Shown: positions 27,134-36,614, counted from the first letter of the stretch. The stretch: DNA of 64,000 nucleotides from Streptomyces roseoviridis (GCF_039535235.1 NZ_BAAAWU010000001.1:3596001-3660000), one strand, 5' to 3'. Numbers and translations are program-made. Notes: generated from the sequence alone by a model not told the origin.

Positions 27134-27976
27134 ATGAGCGACAGCACGAGAAAACCGCAGGCGGGGCGCGGCACTGAGACGGATTCCGGCACCGACGCGG
27201 CGACGGGCGCGGGCGCAGGCAAGGGCTCGGGCACCACGGCCGGGGCCCACCCGGCCGACGCCCCCACTCCCACCCCGGCGGCCGTGCCCGCGCCCACCCC
27301 CCTGCTGAGCCTCCTGCCGACCGTCGGCGGCCCGGCACCCGAGCGCGCCGACGCCGCCCGCAACCGCCGCAAGATCCTCGACGCCGCCGCCCGGATCGTC
27401 GCCGAGGAGGGCCCCGAGGCGGTCACCATGAACCAGGTCGCCCACGCCAGCGGCATCGGCGTCGGCACGGTCTACCGCCGCTTCGGCGACGTCTCCCAGC
27501 TGCTGTGGGCACTCCTCGACGACCGCGAGCGCCAGTTCCAGGAGGCGTATCTGAGCGGCCCGCCCCCGCTGGGCCCGGGCGCACCCGCCGCGGAACGGCT
27601 GGACGCCTTCCTCGACGCGCTCGTCGACCGGGTCGTCGAACAGCGCGAGATCCTCCTCGCCGCCCAGACCGCCGCGCCCACCGCGCGCTACACCAGCGGC
27701 GCGTACCTGGCGATGCACACCCACCTCACGCTGCTCGTCTCCCACACCCGCCCCACCGCCAACGCCCCCCTCCTGGCCCACCTCCTCCTCGCCCCCTTCT
27801 CCCCGAGCCTGATGCACCACCTCTCCCAGGACCAGCACCTCTCGGCCGAGGAGCTCAAGGCCGGCATACGTGAGCTGCTGAACCTGCGGCAGCCCGCGCA
27901 CGGGGCCCAGCAACCGGAGCCGGAACAGGAACCGAAGCCGGAACCGGAGCCGGAACAGGAGCAGGAGCAGGTCTAG
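27134..27976 (+). CDS. TetR-family regulator divergent from wrbA
   Basis: A 280-residue TetR protein. The helix-turn-helix is at about 75-120 (RNRRKILDAAARIVAEEGPE; NQVAHASGIGVGTVYRRFGD), with a TetR_C-type ligand domain ending near RELLNLRQP. It has a ~70-residue Gly/Thr/Pro-rich N-terminal extension and a C-terminal PEPEQE repeat tail, both low complexity and unlike typical 190-220-residue members. The divergent pairing with wrbA and the shared dyad suggest it represses the quinone reductase. Confidence 0.88.
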   Translation: MSDSTRKPQAGRGTETDSGTDAATGAGAGKGSGTTAGAHPADAPTPTPAAVPAPTPLLSLLPTVGGPAPERADAARNRRKILDAAARIVAEEGPEAVTMNQVAHASGIGVGTVYRRFGDVSQLLWALLDDRERQFQEAYLSGPPPLGPGAPAAERLDAFLDALVDRVVEQREILLAAQTAAPTARYTSGAYLAMHTHLTLLVSHTRPTANAPLLAHLLLAPFSPSLMHHLSQDQHLSAEELKAGIRELLNLRQPAHGAQQPEPEQEPKPEPEPEQEQEQV

Positions 27977-28183
27977 AGCGCCGGGAGCGGTCCGGACGGC
28001 CTCGACACCGGCACGTGGGCGAGGCCGTCGTACGCCTCCCCCGGCACCGCCGTGCGTCGGTTCAACAAGCCCGACCACCCGCACCCCGGCCGGTGCCGCG
28101 CCGAACTCCCCCGGGCCCCCTGAGCCGTCCATCCCTCGAAACCACCCTGGACCCCGCACCCGCCAGGCCCCACGATCTGTGCC

Positions 28184-28750
28184 ATGACCACCTACCTCGT
28201 CCTGCACGGCTTCCAGAACCACCGTCCACCCGGCCACTGGCAGCACTGGCTCGCCGGTGAGCTGCGGGCGCGCGGGCACGAGGTGCGGTATCCGCAGCTG
28301 CCGCAGGCGGACGCACCCGTGCTCGATGAGTGGCTGGACGCGCTGGAGGAGCACGGGAAGCGGCCGGCGGACGGAGAGCTCGTCGTCCTGGCGCACAGCC
28401 TGTCCGTGCTGCTGTGGCTGCGCGCGGGCGCGCGGCGTCCCGAGGCCGACCGGGTGCTGCTCGTCGCGCCGCCGTCGCCGGCCGTGACCGCGTCCATCCC
28501 GGAGATCGCCGCCTTCGCCGACGGCCTCGACCTCACGGAGCGCGGCGTGCGGGCCCGTCTCGTGTACGGGGACGGGGACCCGTACTGCCCCGAGGGCGCC
28601 GACGTCCATTACGGCCTCCCGCTCGGGCTCGACCTCGACCACGTCCCGGGCGGCGGTCACCTCAACCCCGAGCACGGCGGCTACGGGCCCTGGCCCGCCG
28701 TCCTGGCCTGGTGCGAGAACCCGGCGACGCGGCTGACGCCTCGGGGGTGA
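28184..28750 (+). CDS. RBBP9/YdeN-family alpha/beta hydrolase
   Basis: A 188-residue compact serine hydrolase. N-terminal YLVLHGFQNHRPPGHWQHWL, nucleophile AHSLSVLLWL (about 68), acid GDGDPYCP (about 128) and catalytic histidine VPGGGHLNPEHG (about 156) match the RBBP9 family. Cytoplasmic; physiological substrate unknown. It is followed by a 64-bp tandem repeat region. Confidence 0.9.
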   Translation: MTTYLVLHGFQNHRPPGHWQHWLAGELRARGHEVRYPQLPQADAPVLDEWLDALEEHGKRPADGELVVLAHSLSVLLWLRAGARRPEADRVLLVAPPSPAVTASIPEIAAFADGLDLTERGVRARLVYGDGDPYCPEGADVHYGLPLGLDLDHVPGGGHLNPEHGGYGPWPAVLAWCENPATRLTPRG

Positions 28751-29196
28751 CGGCTCGCGGGAGACGGCTCGGGCTGCCGGCTCGCGGGTGATGCCCCCGG
28801 GGGGCTCGGGGTGACGGCTCGCGGGCGATAACCCGGGGGGCGGCTCGCGGGTGATGGGCCCCGGGGGGCTCGGGGTGACGGATCGCGGGTGATAACCCGG
28901 GGGGCGGCTCGCGGGTGATGGGCCCCGGGGGGCTCGGGGTGACGGATCGCGGGTGATAACCCGGGGGGTGGCTCGCGGGTGATGGCCCCGGGGGGGGCGG
29001 CTCGCGGGGCGGCTCGCCGGTGATGGCCCCGGGGGCGGCTCCAGGCCGACCACGAGCTGAGGCGTCGTCTCGCAGCTGCCCCCCGCCTGACGCCTCACAG
29101 GTGGCCGCCCCGCGGCTGACGACCCGGCCCCCCGCCGCCTCCCCCGATGCGGAAAAGCCGGCGACCGCGTGGCCGGCGACCGGTAGCGTCGGGCGG
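28751..29196. other. 446-bp gap with tandem repeats
   Basis: No credible gene. Most of it is the 64-bp array; the final ~160 bp carry the -10 element TAGCGT (29184-29189), 7 nt before the peptidase ATG. Confidence 0.6.
28778..29033. repeat. 64-bp tandem repeat, about four copies
   Basis: Units begin CGGCTCGCGGGTGATG at 28778, 28841, 28905 and 28969 (63-64-bp period). Each consists of two related ~32-bp halves ending in CCCCGGGGGG or AACCCGGGGGG, so it is strongly G-rich on the plus strand. Confidence 0.88.
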
Positions 29197-30189
29197 ATGA
29201 GCAGCGTGCCCCTCACCGACCCACGTTCCGACGACCGCCTCCCCGAGCGCTTCCCCCCATCCGCCCCGTACGACGAGGGCATGCTCGACGTCGGTGACGG
29301 CAACCAGGTCCACTGGGCCGTCCACGGCAACCCCGCCGGCAAACCCGCGCTCGTCGTGCACGGCGGCCCCGGGTCCGGGTCCTCGCCGAACTCGGCCCGG
29401 ATGTTCGACCCGGCGGTCTACCGGGTCGTCCTCTTCGACCAGCGCGGCTGCGGACGCTCGACCCCGCACGCGAGCGACCCCGCCGCCGACCTGTCGGTGA
29501 ACACCACCGCCCACCTCGTCGCCGACATGGAGCGGCTGCGCACCCACCTGGGGATCGACCGCTGGCTGCTGTACGGCGGGTCGTGGGGTGCGACCCTGAT
29601 CCTGGCCTACGCGGAGGCGCACCCCGAGCGGGTCACGGAGATCGTCATGCAGGCCGTGACGACCACCCGCCGGTCGGAGACGGCCTGGCTGTACGAGGGG
29701 GCTGGCCGGTTCTTCCCCGAGGCGCACGAGCGCTTCCGGGCGGCCGTCGACCACGCGGAGGACCCGGTCGGGGCGTACGCGGCCCGGATGAACGACCCCG
29801 ATCGCGCCGTACGGGAGAAGGCGGCGGCCGACTGGTGCGCCTGGGAGGACGCGGTCCTGTCGATGGAGGGCCAGGGCACCCCGTACACCGACCGGATCGA
29901 CGACGACCGGCTCGGCTTCGTCCGGATCTGCTCGCACTACTTCGCGCACGGCGCCTTCCTGGAGGAGGGCGCCCTGATCCGGGACGCCCACCGGCTCGCC
30001 GGGATCCCGGGCGTGCTGGTCCACGGCCGCCTCGACATGGGCAGCCCGCTGGTCACCGCCTGGGAGCTCGCCCGCGCCTGGCCGGACGCCGAACTGCACG
30101 TGGTGGAGAGCTCCGGACACCTGGGCGGGAACGAGACCAGGCGTCTCGTCATGGGCGCCCTCGCCCGTTTCGCCGACCGTCCCGCGTAA
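29197..30189 (+). CDS. pip: Proline iminopeptidase
   Basis: A 330-residue S33 alpha/beta-hydrolase peptidase that removes N-terminal proline. Diagnostic motifs: VVHGGPGSGSS (about 50-60), LFDQRGCGRSTPHA (about 80-93), the nucleophile YGGSWGATLILAYAEAHPE (about 126-144), acid HGRLDMGSP and the histidine SSGHLGG. ATG at 29197 is preceded by TAGCGT and a 7-nt gap without a ribosome-binding site, so probably leaderless. Confidence 0.93.
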   Translation: MSSVPLTDPRSDDRLPERFPPSAPYDEGMLDVGDGNQVHWAVHGNPAGKPALVVHGGPGSGSSPNSARMFDPAVYRVVLFDQRGCGRSTPHASDPAADLSVNTTAHLVADMERLRTHLGIDRWLLYGGSWGATLILAYAEAHPERVTEIVMQAVTTTRRSETAWLYEGAGRFFPEAHERFRAAVDHAEDPVGAYAARMNDPDRAVREKAAADWCAWEDAVLSMEGQGTPYTDRIDDDRLGFVRICSHYFAHGAFLEEGALIRDAHRLAGIPGVLVHGRLDMGSPLVTAWELARAWPDAELHVVESSGHLGGNETRRLVMGALARFADRPA

Positions 30190-30388
30190 CCCGGCACCGT
30201 CGCACCGCACCGCACCGCGCCCCGCCCCGCCACACCGCCCCCGCCGGACCGGGACGGCACCGCGCCCCGCCCGTGTCCACCCCGCCGGACCGGACCCCGC
30301 ACACCGGTCGCCACCCCGCCACTCCGCCGCACCGCCCCGGCGGGTGAACCACCGGGCGGGAGCGGCCGGCCGGCGCGATGATCGGTAC

Positions 30389-31144
30389 ATGAGCCCCGTG
30401 ATCCACCTCGCCCAGCAGCCGGAGGCCGACGCGCTCCTCGGCCGCTCCCCGCTCGCCGCGCTGGTCGGCATGCTGCTCGACCAGCAGGTGCCGATGGAGT
30501 GGGCCTTCTCCGGCCCGTACACGATCGCGGTCCGCATGGGCCACGACGACCTGGACGCGCACGAGATCGCCGCCCGGGACCCGGAGTCCTTCGCCGCGCT
30601 GCTCTCCGAGAAACCGGCCGTGCACCGCTACCCGGGGTCCATGGCCCAGCGGATCCAGCAGCTGTGCCGGTTCCTGGTGGACGAGTACGGCGGAGACGCC
30701 GAGGCGGTCTGGTCGGACGCGACGACGGGCAAGGAGCTCCTCGCCCGCCTCGAGGCGCTGCCGGGCTTCGGGAAGCAGAAGGCGCAGATCTTCCTGGCGC
30801 TGCTCGGCAAGCAGTACGGGGTGCGGCCGGAGGGCTGGCGGGAGGCGGCGGGCCCGTACGGCGAGCAGAACTGCTACCGCTCGGCGGCCGACATCACCGG
30901 GCCGGAGTCCCTGGCGAAGGTCCGCGCCCACAAGCAGGAGATGAAGGCCGCCGCCAAGACCGCCAAGACCGCCGAACCCAGCAAGGCGGCCAAGTCGGCC
31001 AGGTCGTCCAAGTCGTCCAAGTCGGTCAGGTCGGCCAAGGCGGCCAAGTCGGCCAAGTCGGCCAAGTCGGCCGAGTCGGCCGAGCCCAGCGGAACGTCCA
31101 AGTCCAGCAAGGCGGCGCAATCCACCCAAAGCGACGGGAATTGA
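30389..31144 (+). CDS. HhH-GPD-type DNA repair protein with Lys-rich tail
   Basis: A 251-residue protein. The ~190-residue N-terminal part matches small HhH-GPD base-excision proteins: LLDQQVPMEWAFSGPY (about 29-44) and a helix-hairpin-helix LEALPGFGKQKAQIFLALLG (about 124-143). No [4Fe-4S] cysteine loop. The last ~60 residues are a histone-H1-like tail of SAKSAKSAKSAE and SSKSSKS repeats, likely to bind DNA non-specifically. Lesion specificity unknown. The start is ATG at 30389, directly after ATCGGTAC. Confidence 0.85.
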   Translation: MSPVIHLAQQPEADALLGRSPLAALVGMLLDQQVPMEWAFSGPYTIAVRMGHDDLDAHEIAARDPESFAALLSEKPAVHRYPGSMAQRIQQLCRFLVDEYGGDAEAVWSDATTGKELLARLEALPGFGKQKAQIFLALLGKQYGVRPEGWREAAGPYGEQNCYRSAADITGPESLAKVRAHKQEMKAAAKTAKTAEPSKAAKSARSSKSSKSVRSAKAAKSAKSAKSAESAEPSGTSKSSKAAQSTQSDGN

Positions 31145-31265
31145 TACCTCCTGATGTCAATCCTGTAAGAGGCGAAAGGAATTGTGCGCGATGTGTTCCC
31201 AGAGGCGCCCGGCGATCGCTAACTTCCCCTCAACCTCGCACGTGTAGGACTCGGGAAGGACTTCT

Positions 31266-32819
31266 GTGAACGCATCCCAGCGCAGAGCCGCCGCCGTTCT
31301 GGCCGCCGCCGCACTCGCCACCCCGCTGGTGCTCGCCGCGCCCGCCACCGCCACCCCCGACCCGGGGGCCGCACCGGCCCGCGACGCCGCCAAACTGGCG
31401 AGGAAGCTGGTCCGCGAGACGTCCGCCCAGGACGCCTACAAGCACCTGCAGAAGTTCCAGGCGATAGCCGACTCGGCCGGTGGCCACCGCGCCGCCGGCT
31501 CCCTCGGCCACGACGCCTCGGCCGCGTACGTGTACGCGCAGCTCAAGAAGGCCGGCTACGCCGTCACGTACCAGAAGTTCGAGTTCCTCTACACCGAGAC
31601 GCTCGCCGAGAAGGCCGCCGTCCTCTCCCCCGCCCCGCGCGATCTGCCGATCCGGGCGATGACCTACACCAAGTCCACCCCGGTCGGCGGCATCAAGGCC
31701 GACCTCGCCGCCGTCCCGGTCGACGCCGACGGCACCACGGGCTGCGAGCCGGGCGACTACGCCTCCGGCACCTTCACCGGCAAGATCGCCCTCATCAAGC
31801 GCGGCGGCTGCGCCTTCGCCGTCAAGCAGGAGACCGCGGCCGCGGCCGGCGCGGTCGGCGCCATCGTCTACAACAACACCGACGGCGTCCTCTCCGGCAC
31901 CCTGGGCGACCCGGCCGCCGGAAAGATCCCGACCGGCGGCATCACGCAGGCCGAGGGCGAGAAGCTCGCCGCCGACCTCGCCAAGGGCCCGGTGAACCTC
32001 TCCTTCGAGATCCGCCAGCTCCAGGAGAAGCGCTCCACCAACAACGTCATCGCCGAGACCAAGGGCGGCAACGCCGCCAACACCGTGGTGCTCGGCTCCC
32101 ACCTCGACTCCGTCACCGCCGGCCCCGGCATCAACGACAACGGCTCCGGCTCCGCCGGCCTCCTCCAGGCCGCCCTGGAGCTCGCCCAGTCGAAGGACAA
32201 GGTCCGCAACAAGGTCCGCTTCGCCTGGTGGTCCGCCGAGGAGAACGGCCTGCTCGGCTCCGAGCACTACGTCAACACCCTCTCCGAGCTCGGCAAGAAG
32301 GAGATCAAGCTCTACCTGAACTTCGACATGATCGCCTCGCCGAACTACGGGCTCTTCGTCTACGACGGCGACAACTCCGACGGCGTCGGCGCGGGCGCCG
32401 GCCCCGAGGGCTCCGCCCAGCTGGAGCGCGACATCAACGACTTCCTCGACCGCCGCGGAACCCCGCACGAGGGCACCGACTTCACCGGCCGCTCCGACTA
32501 CGGCCCGTTCATCGAGGTCGGCATCCCCTCCGGCGGCACCTTCACCGGCGCCGAGGGCATCAAGACCGCGGGCCAGGCGCAGAAGTTCGGCGGGCAGGCG
32601 GGGGTCGCGTACGACGTGAACTACCACGCCAAGGGCGACGACATCGACAACATCAACATGACCGCGTTCGACATCAACATCGACGTCATCGCCAACGCCG
32701 TCGGCACCTACGCCCACGACATCAGCTCCCTGAAGAAGCCCGTCGTGTCCGTCCCCACCACCGGTGACGCGGGCAGCGGCGGCGGTCTGCACGAGGACCA
32801 CCACGAGGTCACCGAGTAA
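31266..32819 (+). CDS. Secreted M28 aminopeptidase with PA domain
   Basis: A 517-residue secreted zinc metallopeptidase. A signal peptide (positive MNASQRR, hydrophobic core, cleavage likely near ATATPDP, about residue 30) is followed by a PA insert (about 130-240: GKIALIKRGGCAFAVKQETA). The M28 catalytic domain shows zinc ligands in GSHLDSVTAGPGINDNGSG, AEENGLLGSEHY, LNFDMIASPNYG and NYHAKGDD. The start is GTG at 31266 with GGGAAGGA upstream. Probably supplies amino acids from extracellular peptides. Confidence 0.95.
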   Translation: MNASQRRAAAVLAAAALATPLVLAAPATATPDPGAAPARDAAKLARKLVRETSAQDAYKHLQKFQAIADSAGGHRAAGSLGHDASAAYVYAQLKKAGYAVTYQKFEFLYTETLAEKAAVLSPAPRDLPIRAMTYTKSTPVGGIKADLAAVPVDADGTTGCEPGDYASGTFTGKIALIKRGGCAFAVKQETAAAAGAVGAIVYNNTDGVLSGTLGDPAAGKIPTGGITQAEGEKLAADLAKGPVNLSFEIRQLQEKRSTNNVIAETKGGNAANTVVLGSHLDSVTAGPGINDNGSGSAGLLQAALELAQSKDKVRNKVRFAWWSAEENGLLGSEHYVNTLSELGKKEIKLYLNFDMIASPNYGLFVYDGDNSDGVGAGAGPEGSAQLERDINDFLDRRGTPHEGTDFTGRSDYGPFIEVGIPSGGTFTGAEGIKTAGQAQKFGGQAGVAYDVNYHAKGDDIDNINMTAFDINIDVIANAVGTYAHDISSLKKPVVSVPTTGDAGSGGGLHEDHHEVTE

Positions 32820-32866
32820 CGCGCAACCGCCGGGAGGCCGGGTGACGAGCAAGCGGCCGGCCGGCG

Positions 32867-34639
32867 TCAGCGCCTGCGCCCGCGGCGGGCCGTCCCGAAG
32901 ACCGAGCGGGAGATCTCCCGGCCCAGTTGGGTGCCGACCGACCGTGCGAGGGACTTGAACAGGCCGCTTCCCACGACCTGTTCGACGAGCGAGGGCTCCT
33001 CCTTCCGACGAGGAGCCCTCGTCCCGTCCCTGCCGGAGGCCCGCTCCGTCCCGCCCTCCGTCCCGCCCTCCGTCGCGCCCTCCGTCGCGCCCTCCGTCGC
33101 GCCCTTCTCCGCCGCCCTCTCGGCCGCCTCCTCGGCCGCAGCCCTCTCGGCCGCCTCCTCCGCCGCCCGCTGCTCGGCCGTCAGCCGCTCGTACGCCGAC
33201 TCGCGGTCCACCACCTCCGCGTACCGCCCGTACAGCGGCGAACCCTGCACCGCCGCCTCCAGAGCGGCCGCCGGTACCGGAGCCATCAGCGACTGCGGCG
33301 CCCGCAGCCGGGTCGCCGCCACCGGTGTCGGCGCGCCCTTCTCGCTCAGGACGGTGACCACCGCCTCGCCCGTGCCGAGCCCGGTCAGCACCTCCTCCAG
33401 GTCGTACGCCGACTTCGGGAAGGTCCGTACGGTCGCCTTCAGCGCCTTGGCGTCGTCCGGCGTGAACGCCCGCAGTGCGTGCTGGACCCGGTTGCCGAGC
33501 TGCGCGAGCACGTCCGACGGCACGTCCTTGGGGGTCTGCGTCACGAAGAAGATCCCGACGCCCTTGGAACGGATGAGCCGCACCGTCTGGGTGACCGACT
33601 CCAGGAACGCCTGCGACGCCCCGTTGAAGAGCAGGTGCGCCTCGTCGAAGAAGAAGACCAGTTTCGGCTTCTCCAGGTCGCCGACCTCCGGCAGGTCGCC
33701 GTACAGATCCGCCAGCAGCCACATCAGGAAGGTGGAGAACAGCTGCGGCTTGTCCTGTACGGCCGGCAGCTCCAGTACGGAGACGACGCCCCGGCCGTCG
33801 CCGGCCGTGCGCAGCAGGTCGGCCGTGTCGAACTCCGGCTCCCCGAAGAAGCCGCCCGCGCCCTGTTGCTCCAGCGCGGTGATCGCCCGGAGGATCACCC
33901 CGGCCGTCGCCGTCGACAGCCCGCCGATCCCCTTCAGCTCGGCCTTGCCGAGGTCGGAGACGAGGAAGGCCACCACCGCCCGCAGGTCCTTCAGGTCGAC
34001 CAGCTCCAGGCCCTTGGCGTCCGCGTAGTGGAAGATCAGGCCGAGCGACTGCTCCTGGGTCCGGTTGAGCCGGAGCACCTTGGACAGCAGCAGCGGGCCG
34101 AAGCTGGTGACGGTGGCGCGGACGGGGATGCCGGAACCGGTGCCGGCCCCACCGGCCCTTGTCCCGCCTGAGCCGGCCCCTGCCGCTGCCCCTGCCCCTT
34201 CCCCTGCTTCGGATCCCGCCCCCGCCTCCGTCCCGCCGAGCGCGTAGAACTCGCACGGGAACCCGGCCGCCGTCCACTCCTGCCCGACCTGCGCGGCCCG
34301 CTCGCGGACCTTCTCGCCGTCCTCGCCCGGGGCGGAGATCCCGGAGAGATCGCCCTTGATGTCGGCGAGGAAGACCGGCACGCCGCGCGCGGACAGCTGC
34401 TCGGCGATCAGCTGCAGCGTCTTGGTCTTTCCGGTGCCGGTCGCCCCGGCGACGAGACCGTGCCGGTTGAACACGGCCAGCGGGACGCGGACGCGCGCGT
34501 CCGGGTGACAGTCGCCGTCCCAGAGCACGGCCCCCAGATCGAGTGCCGGTCCCTCGAAGGCGTATCCCGACGCGATCTCCGCCCAGGGCCGCGGGGGACC
34601 GGCCGAGGGGCTGGTGGAGGGCTGATCGCTCACGCTCAT
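32867..34639 (-). CDS. HerA-like ATPase (DUF853)
   Basis: A 590-residue FtsK/HerA-type P-loop ATPase. Walker A VAGATGTGKTKTLQ (about 64-77), the FLADIKGDLSG block after it, Walker B LVFFFDEAHLLFNG (about 313-326), sensor FFVTQTPKDVP and an arginine-rich C-terminus. A Gly/Ala repeat insert (AGAGSEAGEGAGAAAGAG) lies near 140-165, and a Glu/Ala-rich region with GATEGATEGATEG repeats precedes the end. Homologues are annotated as helicases or DNA-end-processing factors, but no NurA partner is present. ATG at 34639 was preferred (AGAGG 7 nt upstream) over the in-frame ATG at 34663. Confidence 0.85.
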   Translation of the reverse strand: MSVSDQPSTSPSAGPPRPWAEIASGYAFEGPALDLGAVLWDGDCHPDARVRVPLAVFNRHGLVAGATGTGKTKTLQLIAEQLSARGVPVFLADIKGDLSGISAPGEDGEKVRERAAQVGQEWTAAGFPCEFYALGGTEAGAGSEAGEGAGAAAGAGSGGTRAGGAGTGSGIPVRATVTSFGPLLLSKVLRLNRTQEQSLGLIFHYADAKGLELVDLKDLRAVVAFLVSDLGKAELKGIGGLSTATAGVILRAITALEQQGAGGFFGEPEFDTADLLRTAGDGRGVVSVLELPAVQDKPQLFSTFLMWLLADLYGDLPEVGDLEKPKLVFFFDEAHLLFNGASQAFLESVTQTVRLIRSKGVGIFFVTQTPKDVPSDVLAQLGNRVQHALRAFTPDDAKALKATVRTFPKSAYDLEEVLTGLGTGEAVVTVLSEKGAPTPVAATRLRAPQSLMAPVPAAALEAAVQGSPLYGRYAEVVDRESAYERLTAEQRAAEEAAERAAAEEAAERAAEKGATEGATEGATEGGTEGGTERASGRDGTRAPRRKEEPSLVEQVVGSGLFKSLARSVGTQLGREISRSVFGTARRGRRR

Positions 34640-34734
34640 GGCGGACCTCTGTCCCGGTTGCATATGGTTTGACCCAGCATTGCACCGGGTCCGCGTGGCT
34701 GCGCCGGGAGCCGCTCGCCCGGTAGGCTCTCCGT

Positions 34735-35031
34735 GTGATCTTCAAGCGCATCGGAAACGGCCGGCCGTATCCCGACCACGGCCGGGAAAGCACCCGGCAG
34801 TGGGCGGACGTGGCACCGCGCCCGGTCCGCCTCGATCAGCTGGTGACCACCAAGGGCCAGCTGGACCTGGAGACGCTGCTCGCCGAGGACTCGACCTTCT
34901 ACGGCGACCTCTTCGCGCACGTCGTGAAGTGGCAGGGCGATCTCTACCTGGAGGACGGACTGCACCGCGCGGTCCGCGCCGCACTCCAGCAGCGACAGGT
35001 GCTGCACGCCCGGGTGCTGGAACTCGACTGA
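34735..35031 (+). CDS. Small ParB-nuclease-like protein (annotated elsewhere as VapB-type antitoxin)
   Basis: A 98-residue conserved streptomycete protein beginning VIFKRIGNGRPYPDHG. The segment VRLDQLVTTKGQLDLETLL followed by LYLEDGLHRAVRAALQQ resembles the ParB/sulfiredoxin-like fold, with the DGxHR motif at about residue 75. Close relatives are, to my knowledge, labelled VapB family antitoxin, but no toxin gene is adjacent, so the role is open. GTG at 34735 is preceded by TAGGCT and a 6-nt gap without a ribosome-binding site (leaderless). Divergent from the HerA-like gene. Confidence 0.75.
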   Translation: MIFKRIGNGRPYPDHGRESTRQWADVAPRPVRLDQLVTTKGQLDLETLLAEDSTFYGDLFAHVVKWQGDLYLEDGLHRAVRAALQQRQVLHARVLELD

Positions 35032-35277
35032 CCTCCGGCCGGGCGGCCCGGCCCCCGGCGGGCCCGACGCCGCGCGCCCCGCGGACCCGCGGCCGCGCCG
35101 CCTGCACACCTGCGGCCGCGTCGCCTGCCCACCCGCGGGCCCGCCCGCCCTCGGCCCTCCCCTCCCCTCCCCTCCGCTCCGCTCCGCTGACCCTTTCGGA
35201 GCCACTTCGCGCCCATCCGGACGCGATCACATGATCATCAAGTAGTGCTCCTCCACGGGCGGCATTACGCTGCGCTC

Positions 35278-35904
35278 ATGAGCATGCTCACTCCCCCCGG
35301 AATGGGCGGAAAGTACCGCATCACGGGGGATGTCTACCCGCGCATGCGCCGCCCCCACCGCCGGCGCAGGATCGTCCTCGGGGCCGCGGCCGCCGTGCTC
35401 GTGCTCGGCGCAGCCGGGTGGGGGACGCTCCAACTCGTCGACGTCTTCTCCGGCGGCGACGGGAAGAAGACCACCACGGCCGCCGGCCGCGGCGACTGCA
35501 AGCCTGCGCCCAAGGCGACGGCCCAGCCCGCCGCCCTCCCCAAACCCGCCCAGATCACGGTCAACGTCTACAACGCGACCCCGCGCAGCGGTCTTGCGAA
35601 GTCGACCGCGGACGAGCTGAAGAAGCGCGGCTTCGCCATCGGCAAGGTGGGCAACGCCCCCGCCGCCTACGACAAGAAGGTCCCCGGCGCCGCCCTCCTG
35701 CTCGGCGCGCCGAACGCCTCCAAGGGCGCCTTCTCCGTGCTCGGCACACAGCTGAAGGCCGCCACGACGAAGGTCGACGCCCGCACCACGGCGGACGTCG
35801 ACCTGATCATCGGTACGGCCTTCAAGAACCTCGACCCGAAGGCGGCGGCGGACGCGGCGCTGCTCGCGCTCAACAAGCCCAAGCCGGCTCCGGCCCGCTG
35901 CTGA
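35278..35904 (+). CDS. Membrane-anchored LytR C-terminal domain protein
   Basis: A 208-residue protein: basic cytoplasmic N-terminus (RMRRPHRRRRIV), one transmembrane helix (about 35-55), then an extracytoplasmic LytR_C domain (about 95-190: ITVNVYNATPRSGLAKSTADELKKRGF; DVDLIIGTAFKNL). The LytR_C domain occurs alone in such proteins and probably binds wall polymers. ATG at 35278 was chosen because TACGCT (35266-35271) ends 6 nt before it, making a leaderless start. It is convergent with upp. Confidence 0.85.
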   Translation: MSMLTPPGMGGKYRITGDVYPRMRRPHRRRRIVLGAAAAVLVLGAAGWGTLQLVDVFSGGDGKKTTTAAGRGDCKPAPKATAQPAALPKPAQITVNVYNATPRSGLAKSTADELKKRGFAIGKVGNAPAAYDKKVPGAALLLGAPNASKGAFSVLGTQLKAATTKVDARTTADVDLIIGTAFKNLDPKAAADAALLALNKPKPAPARC

Positions 35905-35920
35905 AACGTTCGCTGCGCCC

Positions 35921-35952
35921 GGCCGCCCCCTTACGGGCCTTACGGGGCGGCC
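35921..35952. terminator. Bidirectional hairpin between LytR_C gene and upp
   Basis: A 9-bp stem GGCCGCCCC/GGGGCGGCC with a 14-nt loop, 17 nt after the LytR_C stop. Confidence 0.65.
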
Positions 35953-35967
35953 CGGATCGCGCAGCCC

Positions 35968-35997
35968 GTACGGGACGGCTACTCGGCCGTCCCGTAC
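35968..35997 (-). terminator. Hairpin overlapping the upp stop codon
   Basis: A perfect 12-bp stem GTACGGGACGGC/GCCGTCCCGTAC with a 6-nt loop. The last codons and stop of upp form the first arm and loop on the minus-strand transcript, so the coding end doubles as the terminator. Confidence 0.7.
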
Positions 35998-36614
35998 ATG
36001 CGGTCGCCCGCGTCGCCGAGGCCCGGGACGATGTAGCCGTTCTCGTTGAGCCGCTCGTCGACCGAGGCGGTCACGACCGTCACCGGCGCGCCCGCGAGGT
36101 CGCGCTCCATGACCTCGACGCCCTCCGGGGCGGCGAGCAGCACGACCGCGGTCACGTCGTCCGCACCGCGCTTGATCAGCTCCTGGATGGCCGCCACCAG
36201 CGTGCCGCCGGTCGCCAGCATCGGGTCGAGGACGTACACCTGGCGGCCGGACAGGTCCTCCGGCATCCGCGTGGCGTAGGTCGACGCCTCCAGCGTCTCC
36301 TCGTTGCGGATCATGCCGAGGAAGCCGACCTCGGCGGTCGGCAGAAGCCGCACCATGCCGTCGAGCATGCCGAGGCCCGCCCGCAGGATCGGGACGACCA
36401 GCGGACGCGGGTGCGAGAGCTTCACGCCGGTCGTCGGCGTGACGGGGGTCTCGATGTCGACCTGCTCGGTGCGCACGTCCCGGGTCGCCTCGTAGGCGAG
36501 GAGGGTGACCAGTTCGTCGGCGAGCCGGCGGAAGGTCGGGGAGTCCGTGCGCTTGTCGCGCAGCGTGGTGAGCTTGTGGGCGACCAGCGGGTGATCGACG
36601 ACGTGGAGACGCAT
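35979..36614 (-). CDS. upp: Uracil phosphoribosyltransferase
   Basis: Salvage enzyme converting uracil and PRPP to UMP. The 211 residues are full length. [21 protein letters not shown] is the conserved N-terminus; [14 protein letters not shown], the PRPP loop [13 protein letters not shown] (about 127-139) and the uracil-binding [17 protein letters not shown] are intact. ATG at 36614 has no ribosome-binding site; TACTGT ends 6 nt upstream, so leaderless. Confidence 0.97.
   Translation of the reverse strand: MRLHVVDHPLVAHKLTTLRDKRTDSPTFRRLADELVTLLAYEATRDVRTEQVDIETPVTPTTGVKLSHPRPLVVPILRAGLGMLDGMVRLLPTAEVGFLGMIRNEETLEASTYATRMPEDLSGRQVYVLDPMLATGGTLVAAIQELIKRGADDVTAVVLLAAPEGVEVMERDLAGAPVTVVTASVDERLNENGYIVPGLGDAGDRMYGTAE

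Noticed and set aside
27977..28183. A 72-codon minus-strand frame in the gap before the RBBP9-like gene
   Set aside because: No ribosome-binding site, ordinary shadow-frame composition and no recognisable features.
28778..29033. CRISPR-like repetition
   Set aside because: Units are contiguous with no unique spacers and no cas genes are present; they are simple tandem repeats. The same holds for 16441-16557 and 26099-26255.
34735..35031. VapBC toxin-antitoxin system
   Set aside because: Only the small protein sometimes named VapB-like is present; no PIN-domain or other toxin gene flanks it, and it has a ParB-like DGxHR motif instead.
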